Below are positions 12,931 to 25,062 of a stretch of 64,000 bases of DNA, one piece after another (the stretch's first letter is position 1; each line of letters opens with the position of its first letter). Made by a program: the position numbers and the translations under genes. The stretch comes from Lytechinus pictus (lineage: Eukaryota; Echinodermata; Echinoidea; Temnopleuroida; Toxopneustidae). A model generated the notes under the pieces. The model did not search any database. It was not told the DNA's origin and saw nothing but the letters and a program-made list of their open reading frames with translations. Location: NCBI RefSeq assembly GCF_037042905.1, contig NC_087257.1, positions 23,946,001-24,010,000 of the forward strand, read 5' to 3'.

Positions 12931-14378
12931 ATGAGCTAAAATTTAAATATTGTTTTGCTACCGATCATGCCCATGCACGTGGACTTCATATAAACGTGTA
13001 CTATTAAAACTTTCCAATGGAGTCAGGAGTCAGACTCCCGCTAAACTCGACATTGAGTGACCTTGTGATTTAACTTGGTCATGTATTCGGACACGAAAAC
13101 CATACGTTCTTTGTCACAGCGTACGCTGCTCCCTCATTATCAGGACAAGCCAAGTACAGTAATTGATGTCATCCCACCGCATGTCGCTCAGCGAACTTCC
13201 AGTTTTGACAACCGAGTCATCGCTCACTCGTTAACTTTACACGCAAAACTCGGCGGGCTCGGGGGGAAATTGAGTTATCATATTTTCCCTCTCGGATCAT
13301 TTAGATGTCAGATTGAACTTGTGATGTAGAGTAGTATCCAGTGTCGGAGAAGGCTTTGGATGTTGACGGATGAATTGGGCTGTACAGGCAAGGAACTAAT
13401 ACAAAAAATGTTTTCGTATAATGACTTTAATACAAGATAGTGGACTTTAGTTGAATCTTTTCAGTGTTTCCGGCACTCTTGAAGTTGGTGCCATTTTTCT
13501 ACTCGTTCGGAATTCAAGTGTTCTGTTGCTGGTTGAGACTAAATATATCTTTGGATCATAACTCATATCTCCCTACTGATATAATTGCACCGGATGAAAT
13601 CTTCGTGTCCAACGAATAACAGTTGACTTCAACCAACAAGTACATCTCTTTCACAGCGTGAAGAAGAAAACGCAGAAGCCGTTAGCGTCTGCGGGTTATA
13701 GTTTAGAACATCCAGAAATTGATTTACAAATCCACATTAATTTTGATTTTGTGATATCATTAAATTCTAGGGCCTACATATCATTTAAATATTTTGTTCA
13801 CGCAGTTCCCTTTGTTGACTATCCATTTTCCCATGATTTTATCTGCACAACTGTCGGCAATTGTTAGAACAGAAAAGCATTCCCATTAATTCTTTGTCAT
13901 GATTATTCATGAGAAACGATGAATTATAGAGGCTACAAGTGATGACCATCAAATTAAAGACTTATTCTTGTATTGAAATCCTGACGAATACAGCAAAAGA
14001 CTCTAGACCTACTTGAGCGATTGTTTTTACATTGCTTCTTCTTTGTCCTTATAATATTAGACGTCTTCAATATCATCTGAAAGTGAGATATATGCAGGGG
14101 ATACCTACCTCACTCTTCATTGATCAATAAATTATGAACTGTTCTTTACCGTTGTAAATCCATTAACAAGATCATAGCTCTATGATTATAGGGGCACTTA
14201 ATGAAAGTGCTGGTACAATCTCTACTTCATTTATATCGGAAAAGTACATGCCATCACATGAGATATATGTGAAGAAATATTTTCGACGAAACAGTATTGC
14301 TTTGCTGGATTCGGCGTATTCCGAACAATTTGAGTTTGTTTGCGTCGTTTCTGAACTTCCTGCAAAAAATACACAATA
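12931..14378. other. Upstream region of the FReD gene
   Basis: No reading frame of note. The promoter and any 5' UTR exon must lie here or immediately upstream. I see no unambiguous TATA box, so none is called. Confidence 0.4.
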
Positions 14379-14751
14379 ATGAGAACCTTTACCAGTCTTC
14401 GAGTGTCTTCCGGACACCACCATTACCTCCTCAGCTATCTAACCATATTCTTAATTCAACTTTCAAGTACTTTCTGCTACTCCATAGGAAATGGTCGTCC
14501 GAACGCGAACCCGTTTACTAGCGGTAGCTACAACTCGTACCCAGGGGCGGGTCGGGCGTCCGGTACAGACACGAACCCTAGTCCCATATCGTACGGTGGA
14601 GCCACCTGTTCTCCGAATGTCTACGTGGCTCCTACCATCAATTGCTCTACCAATGAACTCCAGGTGGAGCTTAAAAGGATCCAGCAGGATGTGGCCATGC
14701 TGTATGAAAACATGCAGAGACTAGTTGATCGAGTTGGCTCTGCTTTGCCAG
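14379..14751 (+). CDS. FReD protein exon 1: signal peptide, linker and coiled-coil neck
   Basis: Encodes residues 1-124 plus the first base of codon 125. A hydrophobic stretch at residues 16-34 after a basic start reads as a signal peptide, although its n-region is longer than usual. Residues 38-80 are rich in Gly, Ser, Pro, Asn and Tyr, which suggests a flexible linker. Cys77 and Cys89 precede an amphipathic helix at residues 92-119 with hydrophobic heptad positions, so they may form inter-chain disulfides next to a coiled-coil trimerisation neck. N88 is in an N-C-S sequon. The exon ends CCAG|GTAAGT, a strong donor in phase 1. The ATG at 14379 is the only in-frame start in front of the hydrophobic segment. 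Confidence 0.8.
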
Positions 14752-14879
14752 GTAAGTCACATTACTATTCTCGGTTTAAGCCCAAACGTGATAAGTTTGT
14801 GTGTGACCATAACCGATTGCTTCATAATCTAAAAACCCTTTCACCTTTAAAAGAGACGTCCAATGGAGTTGGTTAAATG

Positions 14880-16466
14880 AAATTAGAAAAAAAGATAAAC
14901 GTATCAATGAAGCCTTTTGGCGAAAATAATAATAATCAAAGTTTTAACAGAATTATGCATTGGAAAGAGTACATTTTCTGACGTCACAAGCTAGCATCCT
15001 GCCCAATGTTATGTAGTAACAATGTTATGTAATATGAAATGAAAATAATCAATAATTTTGTATTTGACAATGGAAGTATCACTGTTTCATACCACTATGG
15101 TTTCAGTAGGTCTAGGGCTCGAAATGATGACCCTCAAAGTAGCTGTGGCGTAGAGGGACCCAAATGAACTCAAACACACAGACGATGTTCTGTCATAGGC
15201 CCATGTGCTTTAGGATAGTCTTGATACATGCATGTACCTTTTCATTAAAAATTAGAAATATAGTGGTGAATTACGGTGGCAATTTGATGTTTATTGCAAA
15301 ATGGAAATGCATTGTAGCATGGCGTGATCATTTTGCTTCTTGACAAATTGTTGAGGTATTATAAATGTTCAAAGAGTAGTGGAAAATTACTAGCCATTAC
15401 AAGATTACATGCTGAAAATGTTCCAACTTGGGAAAGAATCACGCGAACAGTGTGAGTAGTTTATGTCTTGAGATGATGCTCTTCAAAGTTGATGTGCTTG
15501 TGGAATACGAAATAAAGAGAGCAACTGATAAGAGATGCACCATTTTGGATCAAGTTCACGACAGAGACGAACGCACCTGCGCATACCGACATCCAAAGTG
15601 ATTATAGATTCATAATCTAATCAAGACAGCCACAATTCAATTGTAAATTGACTAACAACTAGGGAAAATATTATTAGTCATCGAATCAAACTAATCATTG
15701 AATCCTTGGACAGTAGGGGCTTTAGATGAGAAGTGTAAAGGGGAAAGCTGATGAAATAATATTTTGGAAGATTGGAGTCATTGGGTGACTTTGTAAACTA
15801 TAAGGTGCATGACCCTAATATTAAAGAAAACACAGTACACCATATAATGTCAATATAAATCTAAAGGACACGTCAAATGTATGTTCATGTTCTTCCAAAG
15901 AAGTTAATAAAATAGCAAAATTGGTTTTGCAGAACCGGTTCATGAAGGTAACCTTTCAGTCATGGATATCTTTAGGACATATATATTATCATTATTATTA
16001 TAAACCTTCACAAATTTGATGCTTCTTTAATTTTGAACAACATTATTCATACTTAATTGCCACAAATATTGAGAACTTAGGTATGAATTCAGGCAAGGTT
16101 AAACAGTTTATATACCACATTGGCATGTTCCCCATGTCATTGAAACGTTGGTATTGTGTTGTCCTTTTTCGTTTTATGTTTTTTACTTAGAAATGATACG
16201 ATTATTTTTTTTCTCTATGTAAATATGTTTGATTCTTTCAATAAAAAAATACAAAAAAAAAATCATGTTTCTTAGGGACTATGAGACAAGGTCCAGGATA
16301 TTCATAAACGTTTTTCTTTTAATCACTTGATTGCATTGCTTTCACAGGCAGACTTTGGGCAACATACGTTGTCGTCCATTCTTAACATGTTTATGTTTTT
16401 GATGCTGGTAAACCTTTCTAATTTAATCAGAAAATTTATGTGACATATTTCGATGGGACTTTGCAT

Positions 16467-16502
<36 letters not shown>

Positions 16503-17038
16503 GGACTGCCCGAGGTAACAAAAACAATCGGAATTTTCCATGAAAAACGTAAATGAGACGTTGATGCGTACACGTGTTTGAGTGTTTGTCATGACCCAAA
16601 CCTGGGGACATTTCTTTATATTTTACCCATTTTACCCTGGGACTTCCCAGGTCCAGGTAACCATGTCAATCAATTCCTCCATCTCATTTTGAACCGTTTA
16701 ATAAAGTATACTCATGACAAGTTCCCTTTCGGCAAATTCAACTCAATTTATGTGTCTTGGCCCTCCAGTGCGTCAGAAAGCGTCCCCGGCTAGCGAACTA
16801 TAATCACATAAGTATGTCCGAGAATGAGCCAGGTTTATTGGGTTAAATTCAAATCTGTTAGTGTATGAAACCGTAAAGAAACGTCCCCATAACACGAATA
16901 TTTGCATCATTTTCATGATTGTGCACAAAAAAGAGGATGTGGTGGAGATACATGGGATGTAAACAGTGACCACACATGATTTTAATCATCAATGACAGTA
17001 GTATTATCTTTGTGGTATCAATATGTCATTTCATTTAC
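14880..17038. other. Intronic sequence without recognised gene
   Basis: 5' part of FReD intron 1. It includes a GA repeat followed by a G run (16469-16504) and short AT-rich tracts. Confidence 0.4.
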
Positions 17039-17046
17039 CCCAATGG

Positions 17047-17344
17047 CACTAGCGTACCTACGGGCCCCCCCCTGACGAGCCACAACCCATGCAAAGGACG
17101 TATCCCTGCCCCCCCTGACGAGCTTAAAAGACCTTTTTTGCCCCCCTGACGAGCTTGAAGACCTTTATTGCCCCCCTGACGAGCTTGAAGCTCTTTTTTT
17201 TTTTTTTTTTTTTTTTTTTGCTTGTCAAATTTCTGGTACGAAATCCTTCATTTGTGATTGATGAAGACCTTTTTTTTTTTTGCTTGTCAAATTTTTTGGC
17301 GGACGGTTTAGCCCCCCCTGTGAAAAATCCTAGGTACGCCACTG
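17047..17344. mobile_element. Second copy of the CACTAGCGTACC hAT-like miniature element
   Basis: A 298-bp element flanked by the perfect 8-bp duplication CCCAATGG (17039-17046, 17345-17352). It has the same ends and interior modules (CCCCCCTGACGAG repeats, T runs, GCTTGTCAAATTTT) as the copy at 566-1007. Confidence 0.92.
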
Positions 17345-17352
17345 CCCAATGG

Positions 17353-19790
17353 TCTTCGTAAACAATAGAATCCGGCAATTGTATCCATTTTGTGTAAGCC
17401 GCCTGGTCAATTCCGATCTATCAATTGTAAACACTTCACTACCGTTACTGAAAACTAAAATGCCAAACGTTTGTATTTCACTACACTGTACCATTTTCAT
17501 GTAAACAACAATAAAGCAATTTGAATATTTTATGTTATAAAACCCCAAACGTAATTATGATTGTGTGACGTCATCTAATCACTCATTTGCCATCCGCCTA
17601 TATCTTTCCTTGTTTTGTCAAACAATCCGATTTCAATAGATTTTCCAGTCATTGCCAGTAGCCTGCTTGGTTTATGTTTTTCTGTTTAATATTACAAATA
17701 AATGTGTTGTTGGGGAGAACTTGGCATGTCAAGTTGCTGAAAGTTATCCCTCGTGATCATATTTATGATTTATAGGACATCTAAATTATAGATATGCCCT
17801 TTATCTTCATGATTCATATCTTTTATGGGGTCATCTTCAAGTAAAAAAAGTAATAAAAAAAAACACCTTACAAAGAGGACTGTGTTATTCTTTATCATCA
17901 CTTTATTAAATTAAGACCAAAGATGCAGATGGCGCTTCATACATAGACGAGACTTGACACCCAGACACGCGACCCAGTTTGGTAAAATGATAAAAAAGCA
18001 GTGCCAAAAAATGTATGTATTTCAATATCGAAAAACATTCTTAATGCAATTTAATTACGTTCAGTTAAAATTTATCGATTATTGTACGAAAATAATGATT
18101 GCTTGAAGTTACTCTTCAGCTGTTTCTGCAAACAAAACATCAATTTACATTCTTCACTATATTAAAAAAAAAAGAGATAAATTAATGATTTTCACAATAA
18201 TTTTTATCAATTAATCTGTTTAAAACATTACTCTAATTGTGACATTTCGTTAAAAGAGTGGCATGAAAATTTTCCATTTAATTATATATAAGTTGTATGA
18301 AACATAAGCCTAAGTGCCCAAGCCTTTAATGAAAAGATTTTAATTTCAATTCAAGAAATGTAGGTCTGTTAAACTTAAAATTGCGTTTGTTACATGCTAT
18401 GCGACCAAGGCAAGCCGCTTGCATGGCAACATATATTCCATTTTGGGGGGAAAACATTTTGAGTTTTATCGTTACTCAATCATTTATTGTCTCGTTTCTC
18501 TCAATCTGTGTTCAAGTCAATCGGGCAATGTTTTCATGCCGAACTTCCAATTTCAGATCAGGTGTTGATACTCAATAGGTGGTTTCCATTCCAAATACCT
18601 CCGGTCTTACATAAAAAGGAAATAATTGACTCTTTGTCTTTCAATGATTATGCCCTATATTCCGGTTTAGTAAATGTTTCTTGATAATAAGAAGAAAATA
18701 AGGGACAATAAATGTCTGTCACCCGTATTAGCATAGGAAACGAGATATCTGAAAGTAACTTTTGGCATATTTCCAAGTGAGTTTGATTCATTAACTACAC
18801 CTTCAAGAAAACAGCAGCCAATTGTCATGGGGGAAAATTTTAGCAGAATAACCACGATTAGCTCATGATTTTAAAAAGGGGATAAATTGTTAGGTCATCT
18901 TTTAACAAATCTTTTCATTAGTCCCAATTATGCAAACATTCTTTCTTTCTTTTTTCTATTTCCTTTGTTTAAAACCCCAACAGAAAGCCCGTGGTATACA
19001 TTTCAGTATTCATGTAGTTAAGAATATTTAAAACAGGTTTTATGTTTTGAAGAGCTTGTAAAAATGTTTGTATTAAGAGTGTATTATGATGTTGTGTGGA
19101 TCAGGAATTTGAAATAAAAAGAGAATAAAAATCACTTTGCCGGGCACCATCGCTCCCCATCCTGTATGTCGCGATTGCAGGGGGGGGGGGGGGGGGTGGG
19201 GGTTGGGCTACATCGTTTACAAAATTGTAAAATTTATAAACCACCAAATTGAAATTGGAACGCAGTCATAGGCTTTGCCCGATGTAAATGATTCCAATCT
19301 TCGATGGTATAAACAGATTTATTTGTTTATGTATAGGCCCTATAAACAGTGCATATTATGATCATAAGTGTCACTATATTGGTACCCCGGACAGTTTTAC
19401 CCCTTTGGTCTTTCGTATTCCCCTTCAAGAAATTGTAATGAATCTGAGAATAAGAAAATGGCAAATAGAATAATATATTCGATCCCTGCAGCGCCGAATA
19501 AGGAAAATAAATGGTTTATTTATATTTTCTTTGTTTTTCGGAAGTGACTTTCCCGCCAAACAGCTGTTTTTTGACACACAATCTGATTAATATTTCCTCT
19601 CAATTGGTCCAATAAAATTCCTATTGCCGACTTGTTGGGATCTTTAAAACCCCTGTGACAGGAAATTCCAAACGGAATAACATCCGTTTGCGTGAGGAGT
19701 ATTGAAATCGAAGAACATAGCAGTACGGCAGAGTTCATATTTGAAAAAGGCGGTATCTTGTTCGAGCAAGACATTAAATTGGTTTATATA
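17353..19790. other. Intronic sequence without recognised gene
   Basis: AT-rich. A G run lies at 19179-19203. No domain or splice-consistent exon was found. Confidence 0.4.
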
Positions 19791-19806
19791 TATATATATA
19801 TATATA

Positions 19807-20627
19807 CAGTGCGTCCCAGAAAAAACGAAACCGAGATTAAGCGATGATTTATCATAACTTTGTCACAAATACAATAGACAAATGACCTACCAATGTAAAG
19901 CTTAGAATCTCCTCTTTCATCTGATATTACTTAAATTATTACTTATTCACGCATCAGTGAGCAAAAACAATTTGAAGAAAAGATACCAAAAACTCATTTG
20001 GCGGGAGGTATCTGAATTTCAAAAAGAAAATCACATGCCTAAAAAGTTCAATATCTGCTCTTTTATTTGATACCTTAATCTAAAAAAATGGTCTAAAAGT
20101 AAAAAGTTATGTTCCCTCGAAACAATGCTTGTATTTCCATAATTTCATTAAATAAACGTGTTTTCACAGGTTTCCCACAGAAGCTATCGCATGGTTAACA
20201 AAAGAGACTTAACGCATGGCTGATCGTCAACAAAACGGAGTTTCAAGTAAGCTTGAACGCTAGCCTGTAAAACCTCTTAATTTTTTGAAATTATTGAAAT
20301 CCAAGCCTTATTTCAAATAACCAGAACTTTGTTATTTCTTGACCATTTTCTGTAATTGAGGTATCAAATTAAAGAACAGATATTGAACTTTCTAAAATTG
20401 TGGTTCTATTTTTGAAACCCAGATACAGCCCGCCAAATGACTTTTTGGTATCCCCTCTTCAAATTGTTTTTGCTCACTCATGCGTGAATGAGAAATAATG
20501 TAAGTAATTTCAGATGAAAGAGGAGATTCTAAGCTTTACAATGGTAGGTCATTTGTCTATTGTATTTGTGATTAATTTATGATAAATCATCGATAAATCT
20601 CGGTTTCGTTTTTTGTGGGACGCACTG
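19807..20627. mobile_element. Palindromic mariner-type non-autonomous element
   Basis: An 821-bp inverted repeat with ends CAGTGCGTCCCA, TA on both flanks (19805-19806, 20628-20629) and arms conserved over most of their length. It is inserted in a TA microsatellite. No transposase. Confidence 0.88.
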
Positions 20628-20794
20628 TATATATATTAACACACAATTTCATCCGCCCCTTTCCTTATAATAACCCTTTTCTCAACACATCTTTTACTCG
20701 TTTATTTTAAACTCTTAGAATTGATTATTCCCCATCATTATTCCCACTTCATACATCTCTATCGAGTACTCTGTTCCACAACGTGATAAATGGT

Positions 20795-20975
20795 TTATTT
20801 ACATATATTCATTCATTCATTCATTTGTTTATATATTTAATTTATACATCCATTTATTTTATTATATTTTCCATTCATTTTTTGAAATTTATTTTTATTC
20901 ATTTATTTATTCATTTATTTATTTATTTATTCATTCATTTATTTATATATATATATATTTTTTTTTTTTTGGGGG
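20795..20975 (+). repeat. TTTA/CATT microsatellite with T and G runs
   Basis: Imperfect TTCATTTATTTA units, then TATATATA, T and G homopolymers. Confidence 0.9.
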
Positions 20976-21113
20976 GGGGGGTGGTGATGTGAAATTCGTG
21001 CGCCACTCTCCCTTTCCCATGGTTTTCATATATTTAATTTCGTCTTTGATATTATATGTTCGTTCAATTCTTGCTACATACCTGTGCACTGAAGGATGTG
21101 AGCGAATATCAAA

Positions 21114-21667
21114 GGTCAAGTCCACCCCAAAGAAAAGTTGATTTGAATAAAAAGAGACAAATCAAACAAGCATAACACTGTAAATTTCATGAAAAATCGA
21201 GTGCACAATAAAAAAGTCAAGTTTCACTTATTTTAAACAAAACAGTTTACTCAGTGAGATGCAAATGAGGGATTCGATGATGTCCCCCAATCACTATTTC
21301 TTTTGTTTTTCTTTATTGTTTGAATTATACAATATTTCAATTTTTACAGATTTGAAAATAAGAACTCTTGTTTAAACCACAAAATGTTGAAACAATTACC
21401 ATTACACATGTTCAGGGGGAATAAAACTTTGTTTTTCATGTGACAATGAGGGAAAAATAGAATATTTCATATTCCATGTAATAAAATACAAAAGAAATTG
21501 TGATTTGATGATGACTTGTCATCAGTCTCATATTAAGCGAAAACTTAAAATGTTATAACTGTCTTATTTTACATCCGATCTTGATGAAATTTTCAGTGTT
21601 ATGCTTGTTTGATTTTTCTATTTTTATCCAAACCAACATTTTTTTGTTGGAGTGGACTTGTCCTTTA
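21114..21667. repeat. Palindromic MITE family A, complete copy
   Basis: Ends are inverted copies, AAAGGTCAAGTCCACCCC and its mirror GAGTGGACTTGTCCTTT. The arms diverge moderately, and there is no coding capacity. Confidence 0.85.
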
Positions 21668-21669
21668 TC

Positions 21670-22660
21670 TACAGTTAAATTAAATAAGCTGATAAATGTA
21701 CATGTAGATTTCATCTCACGGTTTTGCGAAACAGCAGTAGAAAAGAGACAGAATACATTTGAGAAAACTCAACAATGTCGATCATTATTCATGCTATTTC
21801 TTATCTATTCTATTCCATCAAATACAAAATAGTTCAGCTTTATCAGTCGTTCTTAAAAGTGTATGGTTTCACCAGGTTTCTATGATGATGTTCTTGCTAT
21901 TATGAACAAAATCCCAAAATTCATATTGATAATTGCTATAATGTATATTCCTGTTGTTTTCTTCATACATGTGCCTGGTAAAACCAACTGCAAAACAGGA
22001 GAACAGTCATGTTAACAATAAAATAGCGTAATTCCTCATTTGCGAGGCTTTATTCTGGATGTTATTAAGTTATCAATCTGCGTGGTATTTCCGAACAACA
22101 CTCACCATCGACCACGCAACGCATTCCAGGAAGGATTGGTCGACTAGGATTTCGACGACAATAACAACACGAGGATAGGGCAAGTCAGATGACAATGGGA
22201 TAAACAGATAGCTCAGTGAATCAGTGCGGACGTAGAGAGGATGTTAGGGGCGCATACAGCACTTCATGAACGAGGGGGCACTACCTGTATTTTTTTTTCA
22301 TGTGAAAAAGACAAAACAAGGTTCTGATTTAAAAAGTAGAAGTCCCCTTTACACCCCAAAAAATAAACCAAAAGAATAAAAAAAAAATTGCTTCAATGAG
22401 GAGGGAAGGGGGGGGGGGGAGGATTTTATTAATTAAAAACAAAGTTGGATGAAAGGCAAAACGTTCAGTATATTTGCGATTTAGAGGGGTACACGCCCAT
22501 TGGGCCTAACCATTATGATCTAATTCAGTTTGGCAAATGATCACTTTTGAGTTGAAGGCATGTTTGTATAATCAGAACATGGATAGAGAAAAAATGATAT
22601 AGTGAGATTGGGAGCGGGAGATAGATGGGGGAATAGAAACGGAAAAGTGTAGTTTTTGAG
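21670..22660. other. Intronic sequence without recognised gene
   Basis: AT-rich; only a short G run near 22408. Confidence 0.4.
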
Positions 22661-22670
22661 GCGTAGGCAG

Positions 22671-22901
22671 CAGTGGCGTAATGAGGGGGGGGGGGAGCTA
22701 TGGCGTATCGGGAAAATTAAGTTGCAAGCGAATGAAGCGAGCGAGCAAGAATTTTGAAATTTTCATTCCAAAAATCAAATTTTGTGATAGATTTTGTTAT
22801 ATTATAAAAAGAAATAATTTTATATTTCACCCTTCTCTTTTCCTTTCTTGGTCGTTATTTTTAATGGGGGGGGGGGGGCATCCCCCACCTGTACGCCCCA
22901 G
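22671..22901. mobile_element. Related G-run hAT-like miniature element
   Basis: Starts CAGTGGCGTAATGAGGGG and ends with a G run followed by TGTACGCCCCAG. Flanks GTAGGCAG and GTAGGCAC form a 7/8 target duplication. The interior holds GCGAATGAAGCGAGCGAGC, akin to the GCGAAGC words of the arrays further right. Confidence 0.65.
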
Positions 22902-22911
22902 GTAGGCACTG

Positions 22912-24965
22912 TATTGTGCTCAAATCGGAACATGGCTTGAGTGGTGTTTTACAGTATAATGAGGAGAAAAGGTCAAATTAATAAAAAAAGACGCGACATG
23001 AATTATTCGGTGTATGATTAACATAACCCCTTAAATAGTGATTAACTGTTGAAAAATCACAATATTTCAACATACTTTTTAGAATAGCATTTTGTCATGT
23101 TCGTGTGCTTGTTTTACCACAGAAAAACATACAGCTCAATTGTGAATCACAAAATAGTCACTTCCTTCAATTTCAATGTCTGGGACTACACCGCGTTCCT
23201 GATTTGCCACTTCCTAAATCACCTTCAAAGGAGGAGGTAAAAAGCCTTGTAAAAAGTTCGTTCATGCTATTATTATGAGCTGCTATTAATAAAATGTTGC
23301 CGGAATCATAAAAGTCAAAACGCAGAAGCTGAATGGAGACTGCCTTTCCTACCGATTTTCTTGAGCTTTAGATTGAAGAAGTGTGGATTTAATAAAGATA
23401 AAATCCAGTTCTTCTTCTAGCAGTTAGAATTCGTATCGGGGGGATGAACGGGGTTTTTTTAAGCCGGTGGAGTGGAAGGAGACCCCAATTTTCCACTGAG
23501 ACAAGTATTTGGGGAGTCTTCATTGTTTCGCATCCAATTGTACTTTGAAATGTCTCCGAAATTTAATTGGTTTTTTTTTATTGTACTTTGAAATGTCTTT
23601 AAAATTTCATTGATTTTTTAATAGGCCTATATAGCTGTGTGATTTAATTTTGATACATTGCTTGATAAAGGATCTTTTTCTTTCTAGATTTTCTTGAATA
23701 GATAGACTTTATGAATTTGCCCTCGCCAATAACAAAAATTAACCACTGTCAAAATACGTTTGAAATCCATTCTATGTTGTTCATTTTCAAAGTGTTGTTT
23801 TGTGACGTCACTAGCGGTATGCTGCACCATGTATCATGTAAAATACATTGCCTGAATTCCCATTAATGTGTTATGGGTTTGTCTTTCTTATGATAGATAG
23901 AAGTATAACACATTTATATTTTCTGCTTATTACGAAACATTCTGATTGCGTGACCAGAATTGAACTTTATTTCGTAGTATAAAAGAAATGCGTCATGTAT
24001 TAGGTGGGAGTATACTTAAACGAAAAAGTCATTACCCGACAAATATTGTTGTTCTTTTGGCCGAATTTGTCGCACGGGATTTAAGTCATGAATGGATATG
24101 CCAGAAATCAATTTCCGACAAAAAATACCAAACTGGACGATTGTGGTTAAAGAAAGAAAGCAGGTTTTGACGTAAATAAGGAAATAGAAAAAGGGTTTGA
24201 GTTATGTGGTTTGATAAAAGAAAAACTGTAAAAATTGACTGCTTTGTTTTTTAAATAAAATCTTATGAAAAATAACTGTCAGATTATTCTAATTGATTTT
24301 TTCCCCCACCGTTGAATGCTGTTGATATGATGTGAATGAGAGATCATTTTATATTGTAAATCTATCAATAAGATTAAAAACGAACACGATCCTACCATCA
24401 TATCTGAAATATTCTTTTCCAAATCAGAACACTTGTTACCAATTATTTCACAATACATAACATAATAAAAGATATACGAGAAAGTTTTTTTTTGCGGGGG
24501 TTGCTTATCCTTTATTTTAAAAACACTGAACAAGACATATAACAAATGCATGTAACGAAAATGACCATCCGCTGGGCAGAAATCGATTTGCTTTTTTAAG
24601 ATTGATGTACGCAATATACAAGAGCTCATTATAACGTCTTTTTACTGAACGTTTTAATGAATATGGAAACCCATCCCCCGACAGTGTCAAAGCCCAGTTT
24701 TACTGAAATTGATATGACACCAAGACCTGAATACGATAACGCTTTGTTAGGTTTTACTTTCCCGTAGCGAAAAACGAATATCTCTCCGTTGTACTGTTAT
24801 ACATATTGTATATCACTGCTCCTTCTAAAAAATGCAATTTCCAATATCCAATTATTTTTGGTCCCGCTTGACAAATTTTGAATTCCGTATCATTCGGTTC
24901 ATTCTGTCGTCCGCAATTATTGTTAGACCTAGCACCAAAGTATAGGAGACAAAATGCATGCTTTT
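22912..24965. other. Intronic sequence without recognised gene
   Basis: No frame with a recognisable product or splice support. Confidence 0.4.
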
Positions 24966-24974
24966 CGGGTGTTA

Positions 24975-25062
24975 AAATGATGATTGTGATGGTGATGATG
25001 ATAATGATGATGATAATAATGATAATAACAATCATAACAACAATAATGATTATAATGTGGTA
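24975..25062 (+). repeat. Imperfect GAT/AAT trinucleotide repeat
   Basis: Runs of GATGATG and ATAATGATAATAAC. Confidence 0.9.
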
